DNA of 64,000 nucleotides, taken from Cucumis sativus (taxonomy: Eukaryota > Streptophyta > Magnoliopsida > Cucurbitales > Cucurbitaceae). Below are positions 27,888-49,642 of the stretch, in pieces. Location of the stretch: positions 8,184,001 through 8,248,000 of the forward strand of contig NC_026657.2 of NCBI RefSeq assembly GCF_000004075.3. The letters are read 5' to 3'. Within the stretch, counting starts at the first letter, position 1. Every line of letters starts with the position of its first letter. A program made the translations under genes and the position numbers. The notes below the pieces were generated by a model that did no database searches, was not told where the DNA came from, and was given only the letters and a program-made list of their open reading frames with translations.

Positions 27888-30800
27888 ATGGCTTGTCTCA
27901 GTATCTCTTGTTTTGATCAGGTCTGTAAACCCAATAGTAAAACAAAGAGTGTTTGCATTACTTTTTCCTCTTTTTCTTTCTTATGATCATCGTTACGTAT
28001 TCATATTCGTGTCTTTTTACATTGACAAACAAGTAGGGTAGTAGTAGTAGTATTTTGGAAGGATACTACTTGTCTAACTACACGCAAGCTATCTATATTT
28101 ACCACTAAGTTTCTAATGTCACATCTTTCAAACATATATATATATTATCTTTGCTTGATTATTAGTAATATTTGAAGCTAAGTGATTAGAGTTAGTGTCC
28201 GATTGTTGTATCTATGCAAACTTCCACTGTTTTAAACCGTTTGATCTTTCAATATCTACGTGTCTAAAAAATAGTTAGGGTTTTATTTTTTTTTATTATC
28301 ACATTTGTGGTTTTAATTTGTTAATCTTAAAAATTTAACCATCCATATCTCATAAGACGAAAAATGAAGAGAGATAAAATTTTATAATTCACTTTTTTTT
28401 TACCTTTATTTGGTGTCTGATTGGATGGAATTGAAGTGTTTTAGGGATCGGTGATGAATCGTGAGTGAAAAAGTAAAAAAAAAAGTTGTAAAAAAGGAAA
28501 AAGTGGAGAGAGAAAAGATGGTGAAAAAAGGTACTGATAATGTTCAGAAAAAACTTTACTAAAACTATATATATTATATATATTTCCAAATTATTCTTTT
28601 AATTATTTTTTATAGTTTTGATTCAGAACTTAGGATTCTTGGTTCTGATTTTTCTGAAATGCGGTGGTTTATTTAAATATGTATTTGATGTACGTGAGAA
28701 ATTCCATTTTTCTAATTAAAATTTTTATTTAGAGTACTAAGAAGAAGAAGGTGATGACATCCGAGAAGGAAGTTCGCACGCTCGATGGAGCTGTCGATCG
28801 ACACGGTCATCCTGCTATCCGAGACAAAACTGGAACTTGGGTTTCTGGAATCTTGATACTTGGTACGTTCAGCTCGAACAATATTATGCATGACGATCTT
28901 CATATTATGTTTACCTCAAGATTTTATTGGATCTTTAGCTTAGTTTAATTAATCTACCTAAATTAAATTTTACAACGATAGGTTGATGTGACTTATTAAG
29001 AATATAATAAATTTGAAGGATACCTTTTACAAGCAAATTTTTCAAAAGAAATAACATATCAAATCAAGTGCGTCGTTACTTTCATAATTTGTCTAATTTT
29101 CAAAAAGTGCTTTTGATGAAAGTTCTCGAAAATGTTTTTCATAGGTTAAATTTTTTTTACACTAAAGATAATCATGATGTAATATATTTTTAGGGACTCA
29201 AAAACAAATCGTTGAGATCCACTTATCTTTTAAAATGCAATTAACATCGACTAAATAAACAAACACTACCACGTAGAAAGATAGGTTGTAAAGTTCCTAA
29301 ATACAATGGTTTTTGTATTTAGACAACTTTACACACATTTCGATTAATCTCATAGACAACCTGTGTGACCATACATTAACTATGCTTATTTTTTAAAAAA
29401 CCAACCCATGATGTATCCGTAAATGCAATATTGAACGGTTGGAGAATATTTTCTTTGTAATAATTAAAGTTATAAGCTTAATACTTTAATGTTAGTTTGA
29501 TTTATAATTGAAGTTAGAGAAGCTAATAAATTTAGTGGTACATGTGATTGTTTAATAATGGGACAGTGAACCAAGGGTTGGCTACATTGGCATTCTTTGG
29601 AGTTGGAGTAAATTTGGTACTATTTCTCACAAGAGTGGTGGGGCAAGACAATGCCGAAGCAGCCAACAACGTTAGCAAGTGGACGGGAACTGTTTACATT
29701 TTCTCTCTTCTTGGAGCTTTCCTTAGTGATTCCTACTGGGGAAGGTTCAAGACTTGCGCCATCTTTCAAGCCATTTTCGTCGTTGTAAGTACTTTAACAA
29801 TAATCACTTTCACTTCAATTCTAATAATAATATACAATAATTGTCTAACTTTTTTTTTTCTTTTCTTTAAATCACCTTTTAAAAAGTCATATGAAAATTG
29901 CTCCAACAACTTCATAAGTTGTAATTATTTTATTTGTCTTTTAATACCCTGTTTTATATGTCAATAATAACAAAGAAACGATATGACACAACATAAAGAT
30001 TATTTAGCGTGTATGGAATTATTGACATGATGTTTAAGGGCGTCGTGTCAACTTTGTTAGGGTATCTATCATATTATTGTTGTTGGTTGGTTTTCCCTAT
30101 TTGCCAAAACTATTCAAAATGAAAAATGTTAGGGTTTTTTTTTTTTTTAATGTTAAAAATGGGGATTTAATAACTTGAAAAAAAAGAAGATTGTTTGAAT
30201 GAAAATCAGTTAATTTTACCATGAAATGGTGTGATAAACCGTATATTGTTTGGGGTGTTAGAATGTTTAATAATAAAACTTATAAAAAATCAATGGAACT
30301 ATTCATAGTGTCAATTTCAACTTTAATTCAAACTTTGCAATTAATATAATTCCACTCACTTGTAAATTTTGTAATGGGTACTTTATGACCACACGGTGTC
30401 GTTTAGTGAGAAAAAGTAAAAAGGAAAAGTTGCCTTCATCTAGACATAAACCTAAACAAATGTTTGGTTGATATCAACCACAAAACAGATGTTTAATAAA
30501 GTGCAAACTCAAGGTAATCGTGTGTTAGAAAGTGACCCAATAATTTATGTTAATAGTAATAAAAAATACATGCAACTTATTTTTACTTTAAGTAATTGCA
30601 TTAGTTAATATTGTAAAGAAAATGAAAGAAATTTAGTTACAAGTGAAGAAGCATGAACTATTAATTTACTATCCCATGGTTTATTTTTATTGGATCAAGA
30701 TATGCACAAATTGATGAAAAAAGTCAAAATGTAAAAGGGTGAATATGGACAAAGATTGTATTATTTACCCTTTTTCTTCTTCTTCTTGGACAGGGTCTTG

Positions 30801-32309
30801 CTTCATTATCAATAACATCCTACATATTTCTGGTGAGACCTAAAGGATGTGGTGATGAACATACACCATGCAATTCTCATTCTTCCCTCCATATTGCTCT
30901 GTTCTACCTCTCAGTTTACTTGGTTGCTCTTGGCAATGGAGGTTACCAACCCAATATAGCTACATTTGGGGCAGATCAGTTTGATGAAGAAGACCCTAAA
31001 GAAGGCCAGTCTAAGATTGCTTTCTTCAGCTATTTCTACTTGGCATTGAACCTTGGTTCCCTATTCTCCAACACAATTTTGGGTTATTTTGAAGATGAAG
31101 GAATGTGGGTTCTTGGGTTTTGGGCTTCTACAGCTTCTGCTGCCTTGGCTTTGCTCTTGTTCCTCTGCGGAATCCCTAGATACAGACATTTCACTCCTAA
31201 AGGGAACCCCCTCTCTAGGGTTTCTCAAGTGGTGATTGCAGCTACTAGGAAATGGAAGGTTCAGATGATACCTAATTCAGAGGGATTGTTTGATGATGAT
31301 GACAAGGAATTGGCTAGCAATGGAGCTAGGAGAATTCTTCATACCAATGGGTTCAAGTGAGTTTCTTAATCAATTTCCGTTTCAGAGTTTTGATTGTTTG
31401 ATTGATTTCAGGAGAAATGAAAGTAATGTGTGTACGTGTGCTTTTGTCGTTATCTACAGATTTTTGGATAAAGCAGCAGTAATTACCTCGTCGGAGTATG
31501 ACCAATTAGACGACGGAGCTCGGAATCCATGGCGTTTATGCACGGTTACTCAAGTCGAAGAAGTCAAATGCATTCTCAGACTCCTCCCGATTTGGCTTTG
31601 CACGATTCTCTACTCCGTCGTCTTCACTCAAATGGCTTCTTTGTTCGTCGTGCAAGGCGCCGCCATGAGAACCAACATTTCTACATTCCACGTTCCTCCG
31701 GCAAGCATGTCGAGCTTCGACATTCTCAGTGTCGCAGCGTTCATCTTCATTTACCGTAGAGTAATCGATCCAGTCTTTGCTCGATTAACCAAATCAAGCC
31801 TCACAGAGCTCCAAAGAATGGGGATCGGACTCGTAATTGCAATCTGCGCCATGGTATCCGCCGGAACTGTAGAGATTTTCCGACTAAAACACGCCAACAA
31901 AGACTGCCTACGTTGTGACAATTCGAGCTCCTTAAGCATTTTCTGGCAGATTCCCCAGTATGTATTGATCGGAGCATCAGAGGTTTTCATGTACGTCGGC
32001 CAACTGGAATTCTTCAACAGTCAGGCACCTGACGGACTCAAAAGCTTCGGTAGCGCCCTATGTATGACCTCGATTTCCTTCGGTAACTACGTCAGCAGCT
32101 TGCTGGTGACGATCGTGATGAAGATATCGGCGACCGATAACATGCCGGGATGGATCCCCGGAAACCTAAACAGAGGTCATTTAGACCGATTTTACTTCCT
32201 CTTAGCCGCCCTCACGGCAGCGGATCTCGTCGTCTACATCCTTTGCGCCAAATGGTACAAATACATCAAGTTCGAGAGTCGGGAGGCCGACGCCGCCACC
32301 GCCGTCTAG
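27888..32309 (+). CDS. NPF7.3: NPF7.3/NRT1.5-type transporter (597 aa)
   Basis: Five exons: 27888-27920, 28733-28862, 29567-29784, 30794-31356, 31460-32309, phases consistent, stop TAG. The 11-codon first exon (MACLSISCFDQ) matches the start of Arabidopsis NPF7.3. The product has 12 predicted membrane segments with the usual large loop between TM6 and TM7 (about residues 285-325). Family landmarks seen: FFGVGVNLVLFLTRV, NNVSKWTGTVYIFSL, GADQFDEE, FFNSQAPDGLKSFGSALC. The proton-coupling ExxE[R/K] motif of most NPF members is replaced by NQGLA at residues 56-60, as in Arabidopsis NPF7.3. That protein loads nitrate and potassium into root xylem at the pericycle plasma membrane and also handles auxin precursor IBA. 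NPF7.2 is the closest alternative, but the N-terminus favours 7.3. The C-terminus is shorter than in Arabidopsis (614 aa), lacking most of the acidic tail. Confidence 0.92.
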
Positions 32310-32659
32310 GGTTTTGCTCTGCTCCGGTTGAAGAGTGTAGTTGCCAGTGATGTATCCATTCCATGCCGTTTGATCCAATTTCGATGGTTTATGATCGTAG
32401 TTTTAGGTTGGAAGAAAAATAAATAAATAAATAAATGGTTTCGAGGTGGCTCGATTAAGATCGTTGAAATTGGAGCGGACAATCGTGGCCGCAGATATGA
32501 AGGAAAAAAGACCCACCCGGTCGAAGGATAATCGGCCGGCTGATGCAATGAAACTTGAGAGATGATTCCGGTTGCTTCTCCAGTTGAGCGGTGTAATGAG
32601 AGATTTTACTTGACAAAGGTGGGTGTGTTGAGTAAAAACTTTTATTCATGTCCTTTTTT

Positions 32660-33400
32660 ATTTAATTCAATGTCTCTTTGTATTATTTTTCATTTTCTGT
32701 ATTTAATTAAATTGGCCCATTTTTATTTTTAAGATTTTGATTTTCAAATTTAGTGTGATTTACATGAATCAATTACATTATTAGTTAAAAAAAAACAACA
32801 AATTAGTCTAAAAGATTCGATAATTTACAAAAAGAAAATGATCAAAATATTCCGTAAAGTGTGTAAGATTTTTTGTTTTTTCCAGGTAACGTCATATAAC
32901 ACTTTTTTACAATTAGAGTATTAACCGCAACCCACCATTCAAAAACATATTTCATCTCCTCATTCTTTAATGAATAAGTTTTATAAGATTTCATATAAAC
33001 TTTTTTCACTTAGATTTTGGTTTTTCAAATTCATATCAATGAATGAATGAATTAGAATTAGTAGTAGTTGTTATTTATATTCCACTAATATTAAAAACAA
33101 GCATCACCATACTTTTTTTACTAGTGTTTACACATCTCTCATTATCTATTTGAAAATTTATTAAATAGAGATGAATAAGTTATACACAAATTAGATCCAG
33201 CAACAAGATAATGTTATGTATAATGCAAACATATCATCGTTAGATGAGATAGGGTTGGGCTCATCTCTAGAGATATGGTTCGATAATTGTCGAGTGTAAT
33301 AGTATGGCTAGTGTTTACAAGGTTGGTAGTAAGTTTTTGTGGTTTTTGATTCTGTATATTTCATAATTTGTTTTCTTCATATAATATTATTAATTTATAA
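32660..33400. other. Intergenic, no gene seen
   Basis: AT-rich spacer between the NPF7.3 3' UTR and the COX10 promoter. Nothing recognisable. Confidence 0.4.
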
Positions 33401-33485
33401 TTATAATTATCTAAATAAACCAAAAAGAAGAAGGAAAAAAAAAGAACAAATTGGTAAGCGCGGGCCAATCTATTTCGGGAAAAAA

Positions 33486-33533
33486 ATGAAAAAGGAAGTC
33501 TCGGCCATTGAAGCAGATTATCGACCGCGTTAG
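33486..33533 (+). other. Upstream ORF in the COX10 leader (15 codons)
   Basis: An ATG at 33486 opens a 15-residue frame ending in TAG, 37 bp before the COX10 ATG, if transcription starts upstream of it. The context at its ATG (AAAAAATGAAA) is moderate, whereas the main ATG has GCCGCCATGTGG. A mild effect on translation is possible. Confidence 0.4.
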
Positions 33534-33570
33534 ATCCCAAATTCGCCACCGCGCCATAGCCGCTGCCGCC

Positions 33571-36500
33571 ATGTGGAGAAACTGCCGGAGTTTCTCATCC
33601 AAACTCCGGCTATCATCTTCATCTTTTGATCCTTCAACCACAACCTCCGTTCCCACTTTCTATCGTCACGTCGGCGTCGTTCGGCGCGCCCTCTATCCTT
33701 ATTCATCATCGTTGTACTCTTCCTTATCATCGTCGCCGTCCTCTTCGGATCCCATCAGACTAGGTTATTCCAATTCTCATGGAGTTCGGGTATTTTCGAG
33801 CGTTGCTGATCCATCGTCTTTGGCTTCCGCCCCGGCGGTTTCTAGAGTCAGGGAGGTCGTGGACTTAGCTCGCCACTATGGTAGTTGTTACTGGGAGCTC
33901 TCCAAGGCTCGTCTCAGGTACTTCGTTCGATTGGTTGTTTATATGTTGGCAGTCTTTGTCCGTGATTTCACTCGAATTGAGTGAAATTCGATTTCGTATT
34001 ACTGGCTTTTTAATGTATTGTACAATTGAGGCACAGAAGCAAAGGGCGGCATAAACTCGGGAATTCCCAAAAGATTTTAAACAAGTTGCTTTTCATTCAG
34101 AGAATTCGTTCCTTAGAATTTATTTTGTAATATTATAATTTCCCCTCAATTATTGGATGAATTTGAAACTATTCCTTTCGTTTATGCTAATTTGAAGAAA
34201 ATCATTGTTAATGAACGTTCCAAGTTTTGATTATGTTCAATTTCTTTGGATTATTATGTTCAATGAAGCCATTTGGAACTCTAATTGTTCATACGTGCAT
34301 CATTTCTGAGGTCCAATTTCTTTTTGAGAGCTGTTTCTTGTTTTGATACGTAATTAGTGCCTTTGTATTGACCTATTCAAGTTTTGATTGCATTTATCAA
34401 TACTAGGTTTATTACAAATGGGGAAATAAAAATCTAACAATCTTTCTCTGGTTTAGAATTTTTTCTTTACAATTTCAGTTCCCGGTTATTTTGTTTTCAT
34501 CGAGCATATGCATCGACTAAACCACCCAGGGTTGCCCAAATGGTAAATAAGGACCAATGTAAATGAATTTAAGTCATGGTGTTCGCCTATGATTTGATAT
34601 CTTATAAGTTTTTTTGACAACTAAGTGTAATAAGGTCAAACTATTTCTTCGTGGGAACAATCAAGGTGTGTGTAAGCTAAGCCAAACATTCACAGATATA
34701 TGAAAATCAAAAAGAGAGAAAGAAAAAGAGAGAAAAATCCATGGGGGGATTAATTGGTTGATATTTTAAGGTTGGGCAATAACCTTTAAATGTATCTCAA
34801 GGGATATCTAGTTCTCATGAAAAATTATTGATTTTCCTTTTTTATGGTTGCACAAACTTCTGCCCCAAAATTCATTTTCACGACTGTTGTTTCTTTTGTC
34901 TCGGGTTTGCACCTCTGTTGCAGTATGCTAGTTGTTGCAACTTCTGGGACTGGATTTGTTTTGGGGAGTGGAAGTACTATGGACCTTGCGGGACTTTGTT
35001 GGACTTGTGCTGGTACCATGATGGTAGCAGCATCTGCAAACTCCTTAAATCAGGTTTCTTTCATTCTCAATTGCAACTCCTTAAGGTGGTCATGCTGTAT
35101 TCATGTCATATTTATTATTATTATTATTATTTTGTTTTAAAGAATGTTTCACCGTGTAATGGATGCATCTTATTATGTATTGCATCTGTATCCATTCTTC
35201 TTATGTGGTCACTTTGAATCTTATCTACACTGTTAGTTTTTTTTTTCTCCTTCCTGGTTGAGGCTGACTTTGTCTTTGGCTTTGGCTAAGATAACGGCAG
35301 CAGACTTGAAAATAATTAACAATACCCATGCCTCTCTGGAAGTTATGGGGAGTAGTTTAAGCAGATTTTCTATAAAAGCATTACATTTCTATGTTCCTCT
35401 AATTTTGTCGTAGTTGTTTCATTAATAAGAAATTTATATCATTAGGTTTTCGAAATAAAAAATGATGCTAAAATGAAGAGAACACGCCGAAGACCACTAC
35501 CCTCAGGGCGCATCACAGTTCCACATGCATTTACCTGGGCAACTTCTGTTGGTTTAGCTGGGACTGCTATGTTAGCTGCCAAGGTGACAAGATAAATCGC
35601 TCATCGTTTTTTATTGTTATTCAACCATTATCTACAATTTTGTTGCCACACTCTGCAGTCTATGAGCCAATATGCTTATGTTGTTCTTTATGGACAAGGT
35701 TGTCGCAGACTAATATCTTGGCAGCTGGTCTTGCAGCTTCAAATTTGATTCTCTATGCATTTGTATATACCCCACTCAAGCAGATTCACCCTGTCAATAC
35801 GTGGGTTGGTGCCATAGTTGGTGCCATTCCACCACTTCTTGGGTAAGTTTTAATCTAGTGTTCTGCGTACGTATCTTTTTAGTGGAATATATTTTACCCT
35901 TTCAGAACCAATGTTTTTCTATATATTGGACCCTTACCTTTTAAATTCAACAACTGAGCCTTCTGTCTAAATGGCATTTTCATTCTAGTCAAGTGGAGTC
36001 TTGACTCTCGAATATTTTCTCATTCTGAGATGTTCACTTGTGATTTTCGTATCGTATTGCTGCAGAGGTACCACTGTTAAGATTATTAGTACTTTTGCAG
36101 TTAAAGCAATGAATGAAGTTTAGCTTTTTTTTCTAATGGAATGGATGAAGTTTAGTAGCTATGTGTGTTTTAGTGAATAATATCCTTGTTTATGCTTGAT
36201 TGTCTCTGTCTGTAAAGATTAAATTAATATGGGGTAATTTCTTTAGGAAAGTAACTGGATTAGATGGTGATTATTGGCATTAGACACAAACTCGTCAGGA
36301 CAATTCTAGACAGAAATGTAAATGTAGTTAAGGAAAATTAAACATTTTTCGTCCAAGATTTAGGGAACATCTGGGTTCAAACTTAAAACTATTATTTTAT
36401 AACAGTATTATACCGAACCAAATCATATCTCTTAGCTTTCAGCCTTGTAGTATGAGATCTTTTTTTTTTCTGGACTTTCAGGTGGGCTGCTGCTTCAGGA

Positions 36501-38533
36501 CAAATATCTCTAAATGCAATGATTCTCCCTGCTGCCCTTTACTTTTGGCAAATACCCCATTTTATGGCTCTTGCATACTTGTGCCGTGATGATTATGCTG
36601 CTGGAGGGTAAGATTATATTTTGATTGCAACACTAATTGGTATGTTAATTGCTACCCATCACAATTATCACCACTATTCTAATGAAAACTTGTTCCAATT
36701 GTTCATATTCTGGATGGTTTGAAGTATACTAGAAGAGTGTGAAGGATTAAAGTTTACTTTCAGTTTCAGTTTAGATTAGACTGTCATAGGTTAGCATTGG
36801 CAGGTCTGGCTATTTAGGGGGTGTTCGACAACTTGGATAATTTGAAAGAGTTGGATTGGGTGAGTAAAGAAAAACCAACTCACCGTTCACTAATAATTAA
36901 AGAGGTTTATTACCTCGTTATTTGCCTCAACTCACATTTCTCACTAAAATACTCACATTTCTCAGTTCGTTATTTGTGTCAAGTCATCAAATTACCCCCT
37001 ATAATTATTACCAACTCAACTCAACTCTTTGTTTTTATCAGTAACCTAACATCTCTTCAATAGTAAAAATTTACAAATATGAATTGAGTTGCCTACATAG
37101 TATCCATAAATTTTGTTCTTCTTATTACCAGTTTAAAACACCTTGAACACGTCCAATAAGTTGTTTAATTATTGGGACCGTTTGAAATGCTTTCGTGTAT
37201 TTTAGGTACAAAATGTTCTCTCTTGCCGATGCTTCTGGTCAGAGAACTGCTGCAGTGGCTTTAAGAAACTGTGTGTATCTCGTTCCTCTGGGATTCTTGG
37301 CTTATGATTGTAAGTTACTGTCACACTATTTGCTAGCCATCTGCTGCAGATTTCATTTCCGTTGCAGATTTTTGACATATAGTAGAATACTTTTGACTTT
37401 CATTTTCATTTAAATAAATGTCATGATGCAAGCAACTTAGTAGCGTTACTGAGCAATTTTGAAGTCACGATAGCTCCTGACATAGTCAGAAGGTGAAGTG
37501 CACTGTATAGATCAATTGCTACCAGGATCCTGAATGTAACGATATTGCAGTATATGAAAGAAAATACTAATTATAATATAGTAACAACATTTCCACACTA
37601 GATTATTTACCAAAGTTATGCCTACCTTTCCAAACCTCCTCTTTGTGATCCTCCTCATACCAACTCTCCCTTTGATAATGATTTGGTTTTTTGTTTTGTT
37701 TTTGAAAATTAACCCCATAAATACCCTTTCCACCTCTAAATTTCTTGTTTTGTTACTTACTTTTACCAATGTTTACTCAAACAAAGTCAAATTTTGAAAA
37801 CTAAAAATAGTAATTTTTAAAATCTCGTTTTTGCTTTTGAAATTCGGTTAAGAGTTCACTTCAAAAAAATTGCAAACCATAGTAAGAAAATGTGAAAAAA
37901 GTAATTGCTAATTAAATCATGCAACTGGTAAACATTGTGGTAGTTGAACAAGTTGTTCTACATCTGAAGTGTTCTCATGTTTGTTAGTTGACTGAGAAAG
38001 CTGTAATACTCTGTCTTTTTATAAAATTTTAATCCACACAGACGAAAAATCTGAGACGAGTACATCTATTATTATGTTTAAACAACTTGATCACTATATC
38101 CCCTGCCTAGTTTCTTCCCTTGATAACATACACAACCAAATTCACATGGTTTTTAATCTTTCCAGGGGGCATCACTTCGGGATGGTTTTGTCTAGAATCA
38201 TCCATCCTCACACTTGCAATCAGTGCGACTGCATTTTCATTCTACCGACACTGCACGATGCAGAAAGCAAGGAGAATGTTTCATGCTAGTCTCTTGTATC
38301 TTCCTGTTTTCATGTCTGGACTTCTTTTTCACCGTCTTTCGGATAACGAGCAGACAATGGAAGAAGATAGTTCCGAAAGGATGTTGGATGGTCTGGTACA
38401 GGAGGATAGATATACTGCCCAAGAGAACAAAACGGAGCAGAGACAAAGTGTCGCCCAAAGTCGACCGCCTGTAGCGTATGCTTCGATTGCACCTTTCCCT
38501 TTCTTGCCTGTTCCAGTATATGCTGATTCTTGA
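33571..38533 (+). CDS. COX10: Heme O synthase, mitochondrial (protoheme IX farnesyltransferase, 448 aa)
   Basis: Seven exons: 33571-33917, 34924-35053, 35446-35583, 35709-35842, 36482-36607, 37206-37309, 38166-38533. The enzyme farnesylates heme b to heme O, the first step to heme A of cytochrome c oxidase, in the inner mitochondrial membrane. The N-terminus (about residues 1-70) is rich in Ser and Arg and poor in acidic residues, as a transit peptide should be. The UbiA signature reads NQxxExxxDxxMxRT with Asn158, Glu162, Asp166 and Arg171, followed by RPLPSG. Further landmarks are [24 protein letters not shown] and [11 protein letters not shown]. About eight membrane segments are predicted. 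The plant C-terminal extension ending [15 protein letters not shown] is present. The start MWRN matches the Arabidopsis start, and the ATG context is strong. Slightly longer than Arabidopsis COX10 (431 aa) through the transit region. Confidence 0.95.
36816..37160. mobile_element. Possible MITE in COX10 intron 5
   Basis: It begins GGGGGTGTTCGACAACTT and contains AAAGAGTTGGATTGGGT. An inverted counterpart, CCAACTCAACTCAACTCTTT, lies near 37,011-37,030, and AACACCTTGAAC is near the far end. The terminal repeats are imperfect and target duplications were not established. Confidence 0.3.
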
Positions 38534-38599
38534 CGAACTTAGTTCTTGTTTTCCTTTTGTAAACACGTTCCACAGCTTTCTCTATTGAGTGAGTGAAAT

Positions 38600-39540
38600 A
38601 ATGAGGAAGGATCTTAAATTACACAATCAATTTATTTGTCATTTTGTATGGTAATATAATTATACAGAGGTATACTACTGTGACATTTTTGGAATATGCA
38701 GTGAGATTTAGCATTATCATCCTCTTAATTATTTGAATGCCTATTTACTAATATATTTTCTTCTGCTTATAGAGATAATATGTGTGTGTAATGTCAATGG
38801 TTTGGACCATATTTCTATAAAGTTTAATCTAAGTTTATCACAGGGCTAAAGGACTAATATCAAATCCTTTTCAACAAGAGGGATTAAATTGAAAAATACC
38901 CAAACAACTAGGACTAAAATGTATTTAGCATTTTTCTAAAACAAATCTTAACTAAAAGTTGGTTCCCATCAAGTAATCAATCGAGAAAATTCAACATGAC
39001 TAATAAATTATTGTTTTTAACAATAGGGATTGATTGTTCATCCCAAATTTAACATAACCAAAAGTAATTGTTGAAATCTTATTTTGTTTTCTAAATCTAT
39101 TTTAATTTTGCAACTTTTTAAAAAGTTACTATTTTTATTGAACTTGCAAAAGTCTATTTGAATGTTAACTTTTTCATAATTGTTTCCTAAATCTATTTTA
39201 ATTTTGCAACTTTTTAAAAAATAACTATTATTATTGAACTTGCAAAAGTCTATTTCCATATTATCTTTTAGTAAAAAAATTAATGTAAAATAAATTAAAA
39301 TATTTACTATAACAAAAATTTAGATTATATCATTTATAAAATCTAAAAATGGATTATATTTTATAAATATTTTATCAAATTTGTAATTTTTGATATTTTT
39401 ATAAAAAAAATTTAAAAGTTTAGTTTTAAAATAAAAAAATAAATAGAGATATTGACTTTAATTTTGTAATTGAATAATGAATTTGTTTAGAGTAAAGTAG
39501 AGAAGGTTGGGAGAAGAGGAATAGTTATAGAAAGTTTATA
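38600..39540. other. Intergenic with a 96-bp tandem duplication
   Basis: AT-rich spacer between COX10 and MSI1. A direct repeat with period 96 bp runs through 39,070-39,255: CTAAATCTATTTTAATTTTG starts at 39,091 and 39,187. A dispersed AAATTAAAATATTTA-type repeat follows at 39,280-39,420. Confidence 0.6.
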
Positions 39541-39580
39541 TTAAAATGGGAAATAAAAGAAGTGAGGAAAGAGGTTGTAA

Positions 39581-42333
<2,753 letters not shown>

Positions 42334-42339
42334 TGTTTT

Positions 42340-43610
42340 GTTCTCTGTATTTTAAGTAGTACTTCAAACTATTAAAATCTTTCAAGGTCTCATTTTGGTC
42401 TGCCAATTCTCAACACTATTTTTCTTCTCCTTGTTCCCTCTTACCATCCCCATCCCAAATGGTTTTTTATGAATCTGATTTACCTTTTTGCTTTTCAGTT
42501 CTAAATATGAAGAGGCTTTTGAGGCTTTGGATTGTGGTGATTCACACCATGGCCATGGATACGGTTGGTTAAGGAGAAACGTTGTAGAGTTCGGCGGGAT
42601 CGCGTGGAGGCTGCTTGTGTTGGAAGAGAAGATTAATAGTGTTGGATGAGCAATAGTGTGAGAGGATGTGTTGTAGGTGTGTACTTCCTAAAACTTTAGT
42701 TCAGTGCCTTAAGTAGTATACTTGTTCATTATTAGGGTTTATAATGATTCACTATTCACTATTCACTACTAACTATTATGGGATCAAGAGGCCTTGCAAA
42801 GGTAATTTGTTTAACAACTTTATTCTTCAACCTTCTCTCTTTCTAGGTGGCTCATATGAAATATTGTTTTTCCTTTTCCTTTTGATATGATTGGAGGTTT
42901 GTGTGCCATTTTGAGCTTTTAAATGATTGAGATAGAGACCTAACAGAAAATGAATCACAAGGACTTTAAAATGACTTTTACAATCTTTTGGTAGAGTGGT
43001 TCAAATCTACCATCATTTTTGTATTCTTCATTTTCACTCGTCAATTTTTTCAGGACAATCCAATGACTTTAAAATAATTATAACAGCTGCTTTTTTATTC
43101 ATTTAATGTCTCAAATTTCATCAAGGACAGGATCAAGTTTCTTAAAATGCATTAAGTTTCAACCATGGACAATTAAGTTCAACTAAATTTTTTACCTATT
43201 GATAGTTTTTTTTTCTTCATTTTTTTAAATAATGAAACACATTTATAGAAAACAAAAAGAGCAGAACACAAATTCTAATCAACATGGACAGACTATATTG
43301 AAGGACTCCACGCTCGAAAATCATTGCAAAATACACATGATAATTAATATTTAATCTTTCAATTTTAAATTCAACTTTTATATTTATAATTAAAAGCGTG
43401 TTTTATAGTAAATTTAAAAAAGAAATTTTTTACGCTTTTAAAATTACTAACAAATATGTCTCGAATACATTAGTTCTAAGCTTTGAAAAAGTACTCAATC
43501 GTTGATACAAAATTTAACTCTATGAATCTACTTTGAGGTGCACTATTGTTGAGAGAGATACTTAGAAAATTTCATCTTTCAGATTCTTATTTCTTAGCGC
43601 TCCACAATTT
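42340..43610. other. Intergenic; possible alternative 3' end of MSI1
   Basis: The MSI1 3' UTR starts here. At 42,487-42,680 a GC-richer stretch follows a good acceptor (TTTTTGCTTTTCAG). It could be a spliced 3' UTR exon or an alternative last exon, but it has no long frame. The rest is AT-rich spacer. Confidence 0.35.
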
Positions 43611-43617
43611 GTCAAAT

Positions 43618-49608
<5,991 letters not shown>

Positions 49609-49642
49609 TAAGCAAACACTTTCGGCGGTAAAAATTTATCAT

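Noticed and set aside
31751-32017. Minus-strand frame within NPF7.3
   Set aside because: Shadow of exon 5 of a well-supported plus-strand gene.
33508-33570. Apparent in-frame extension of COX10
   Set aside because: It also begins at TTG. The ATG at 33571 has strong context and matches the family start MWR.
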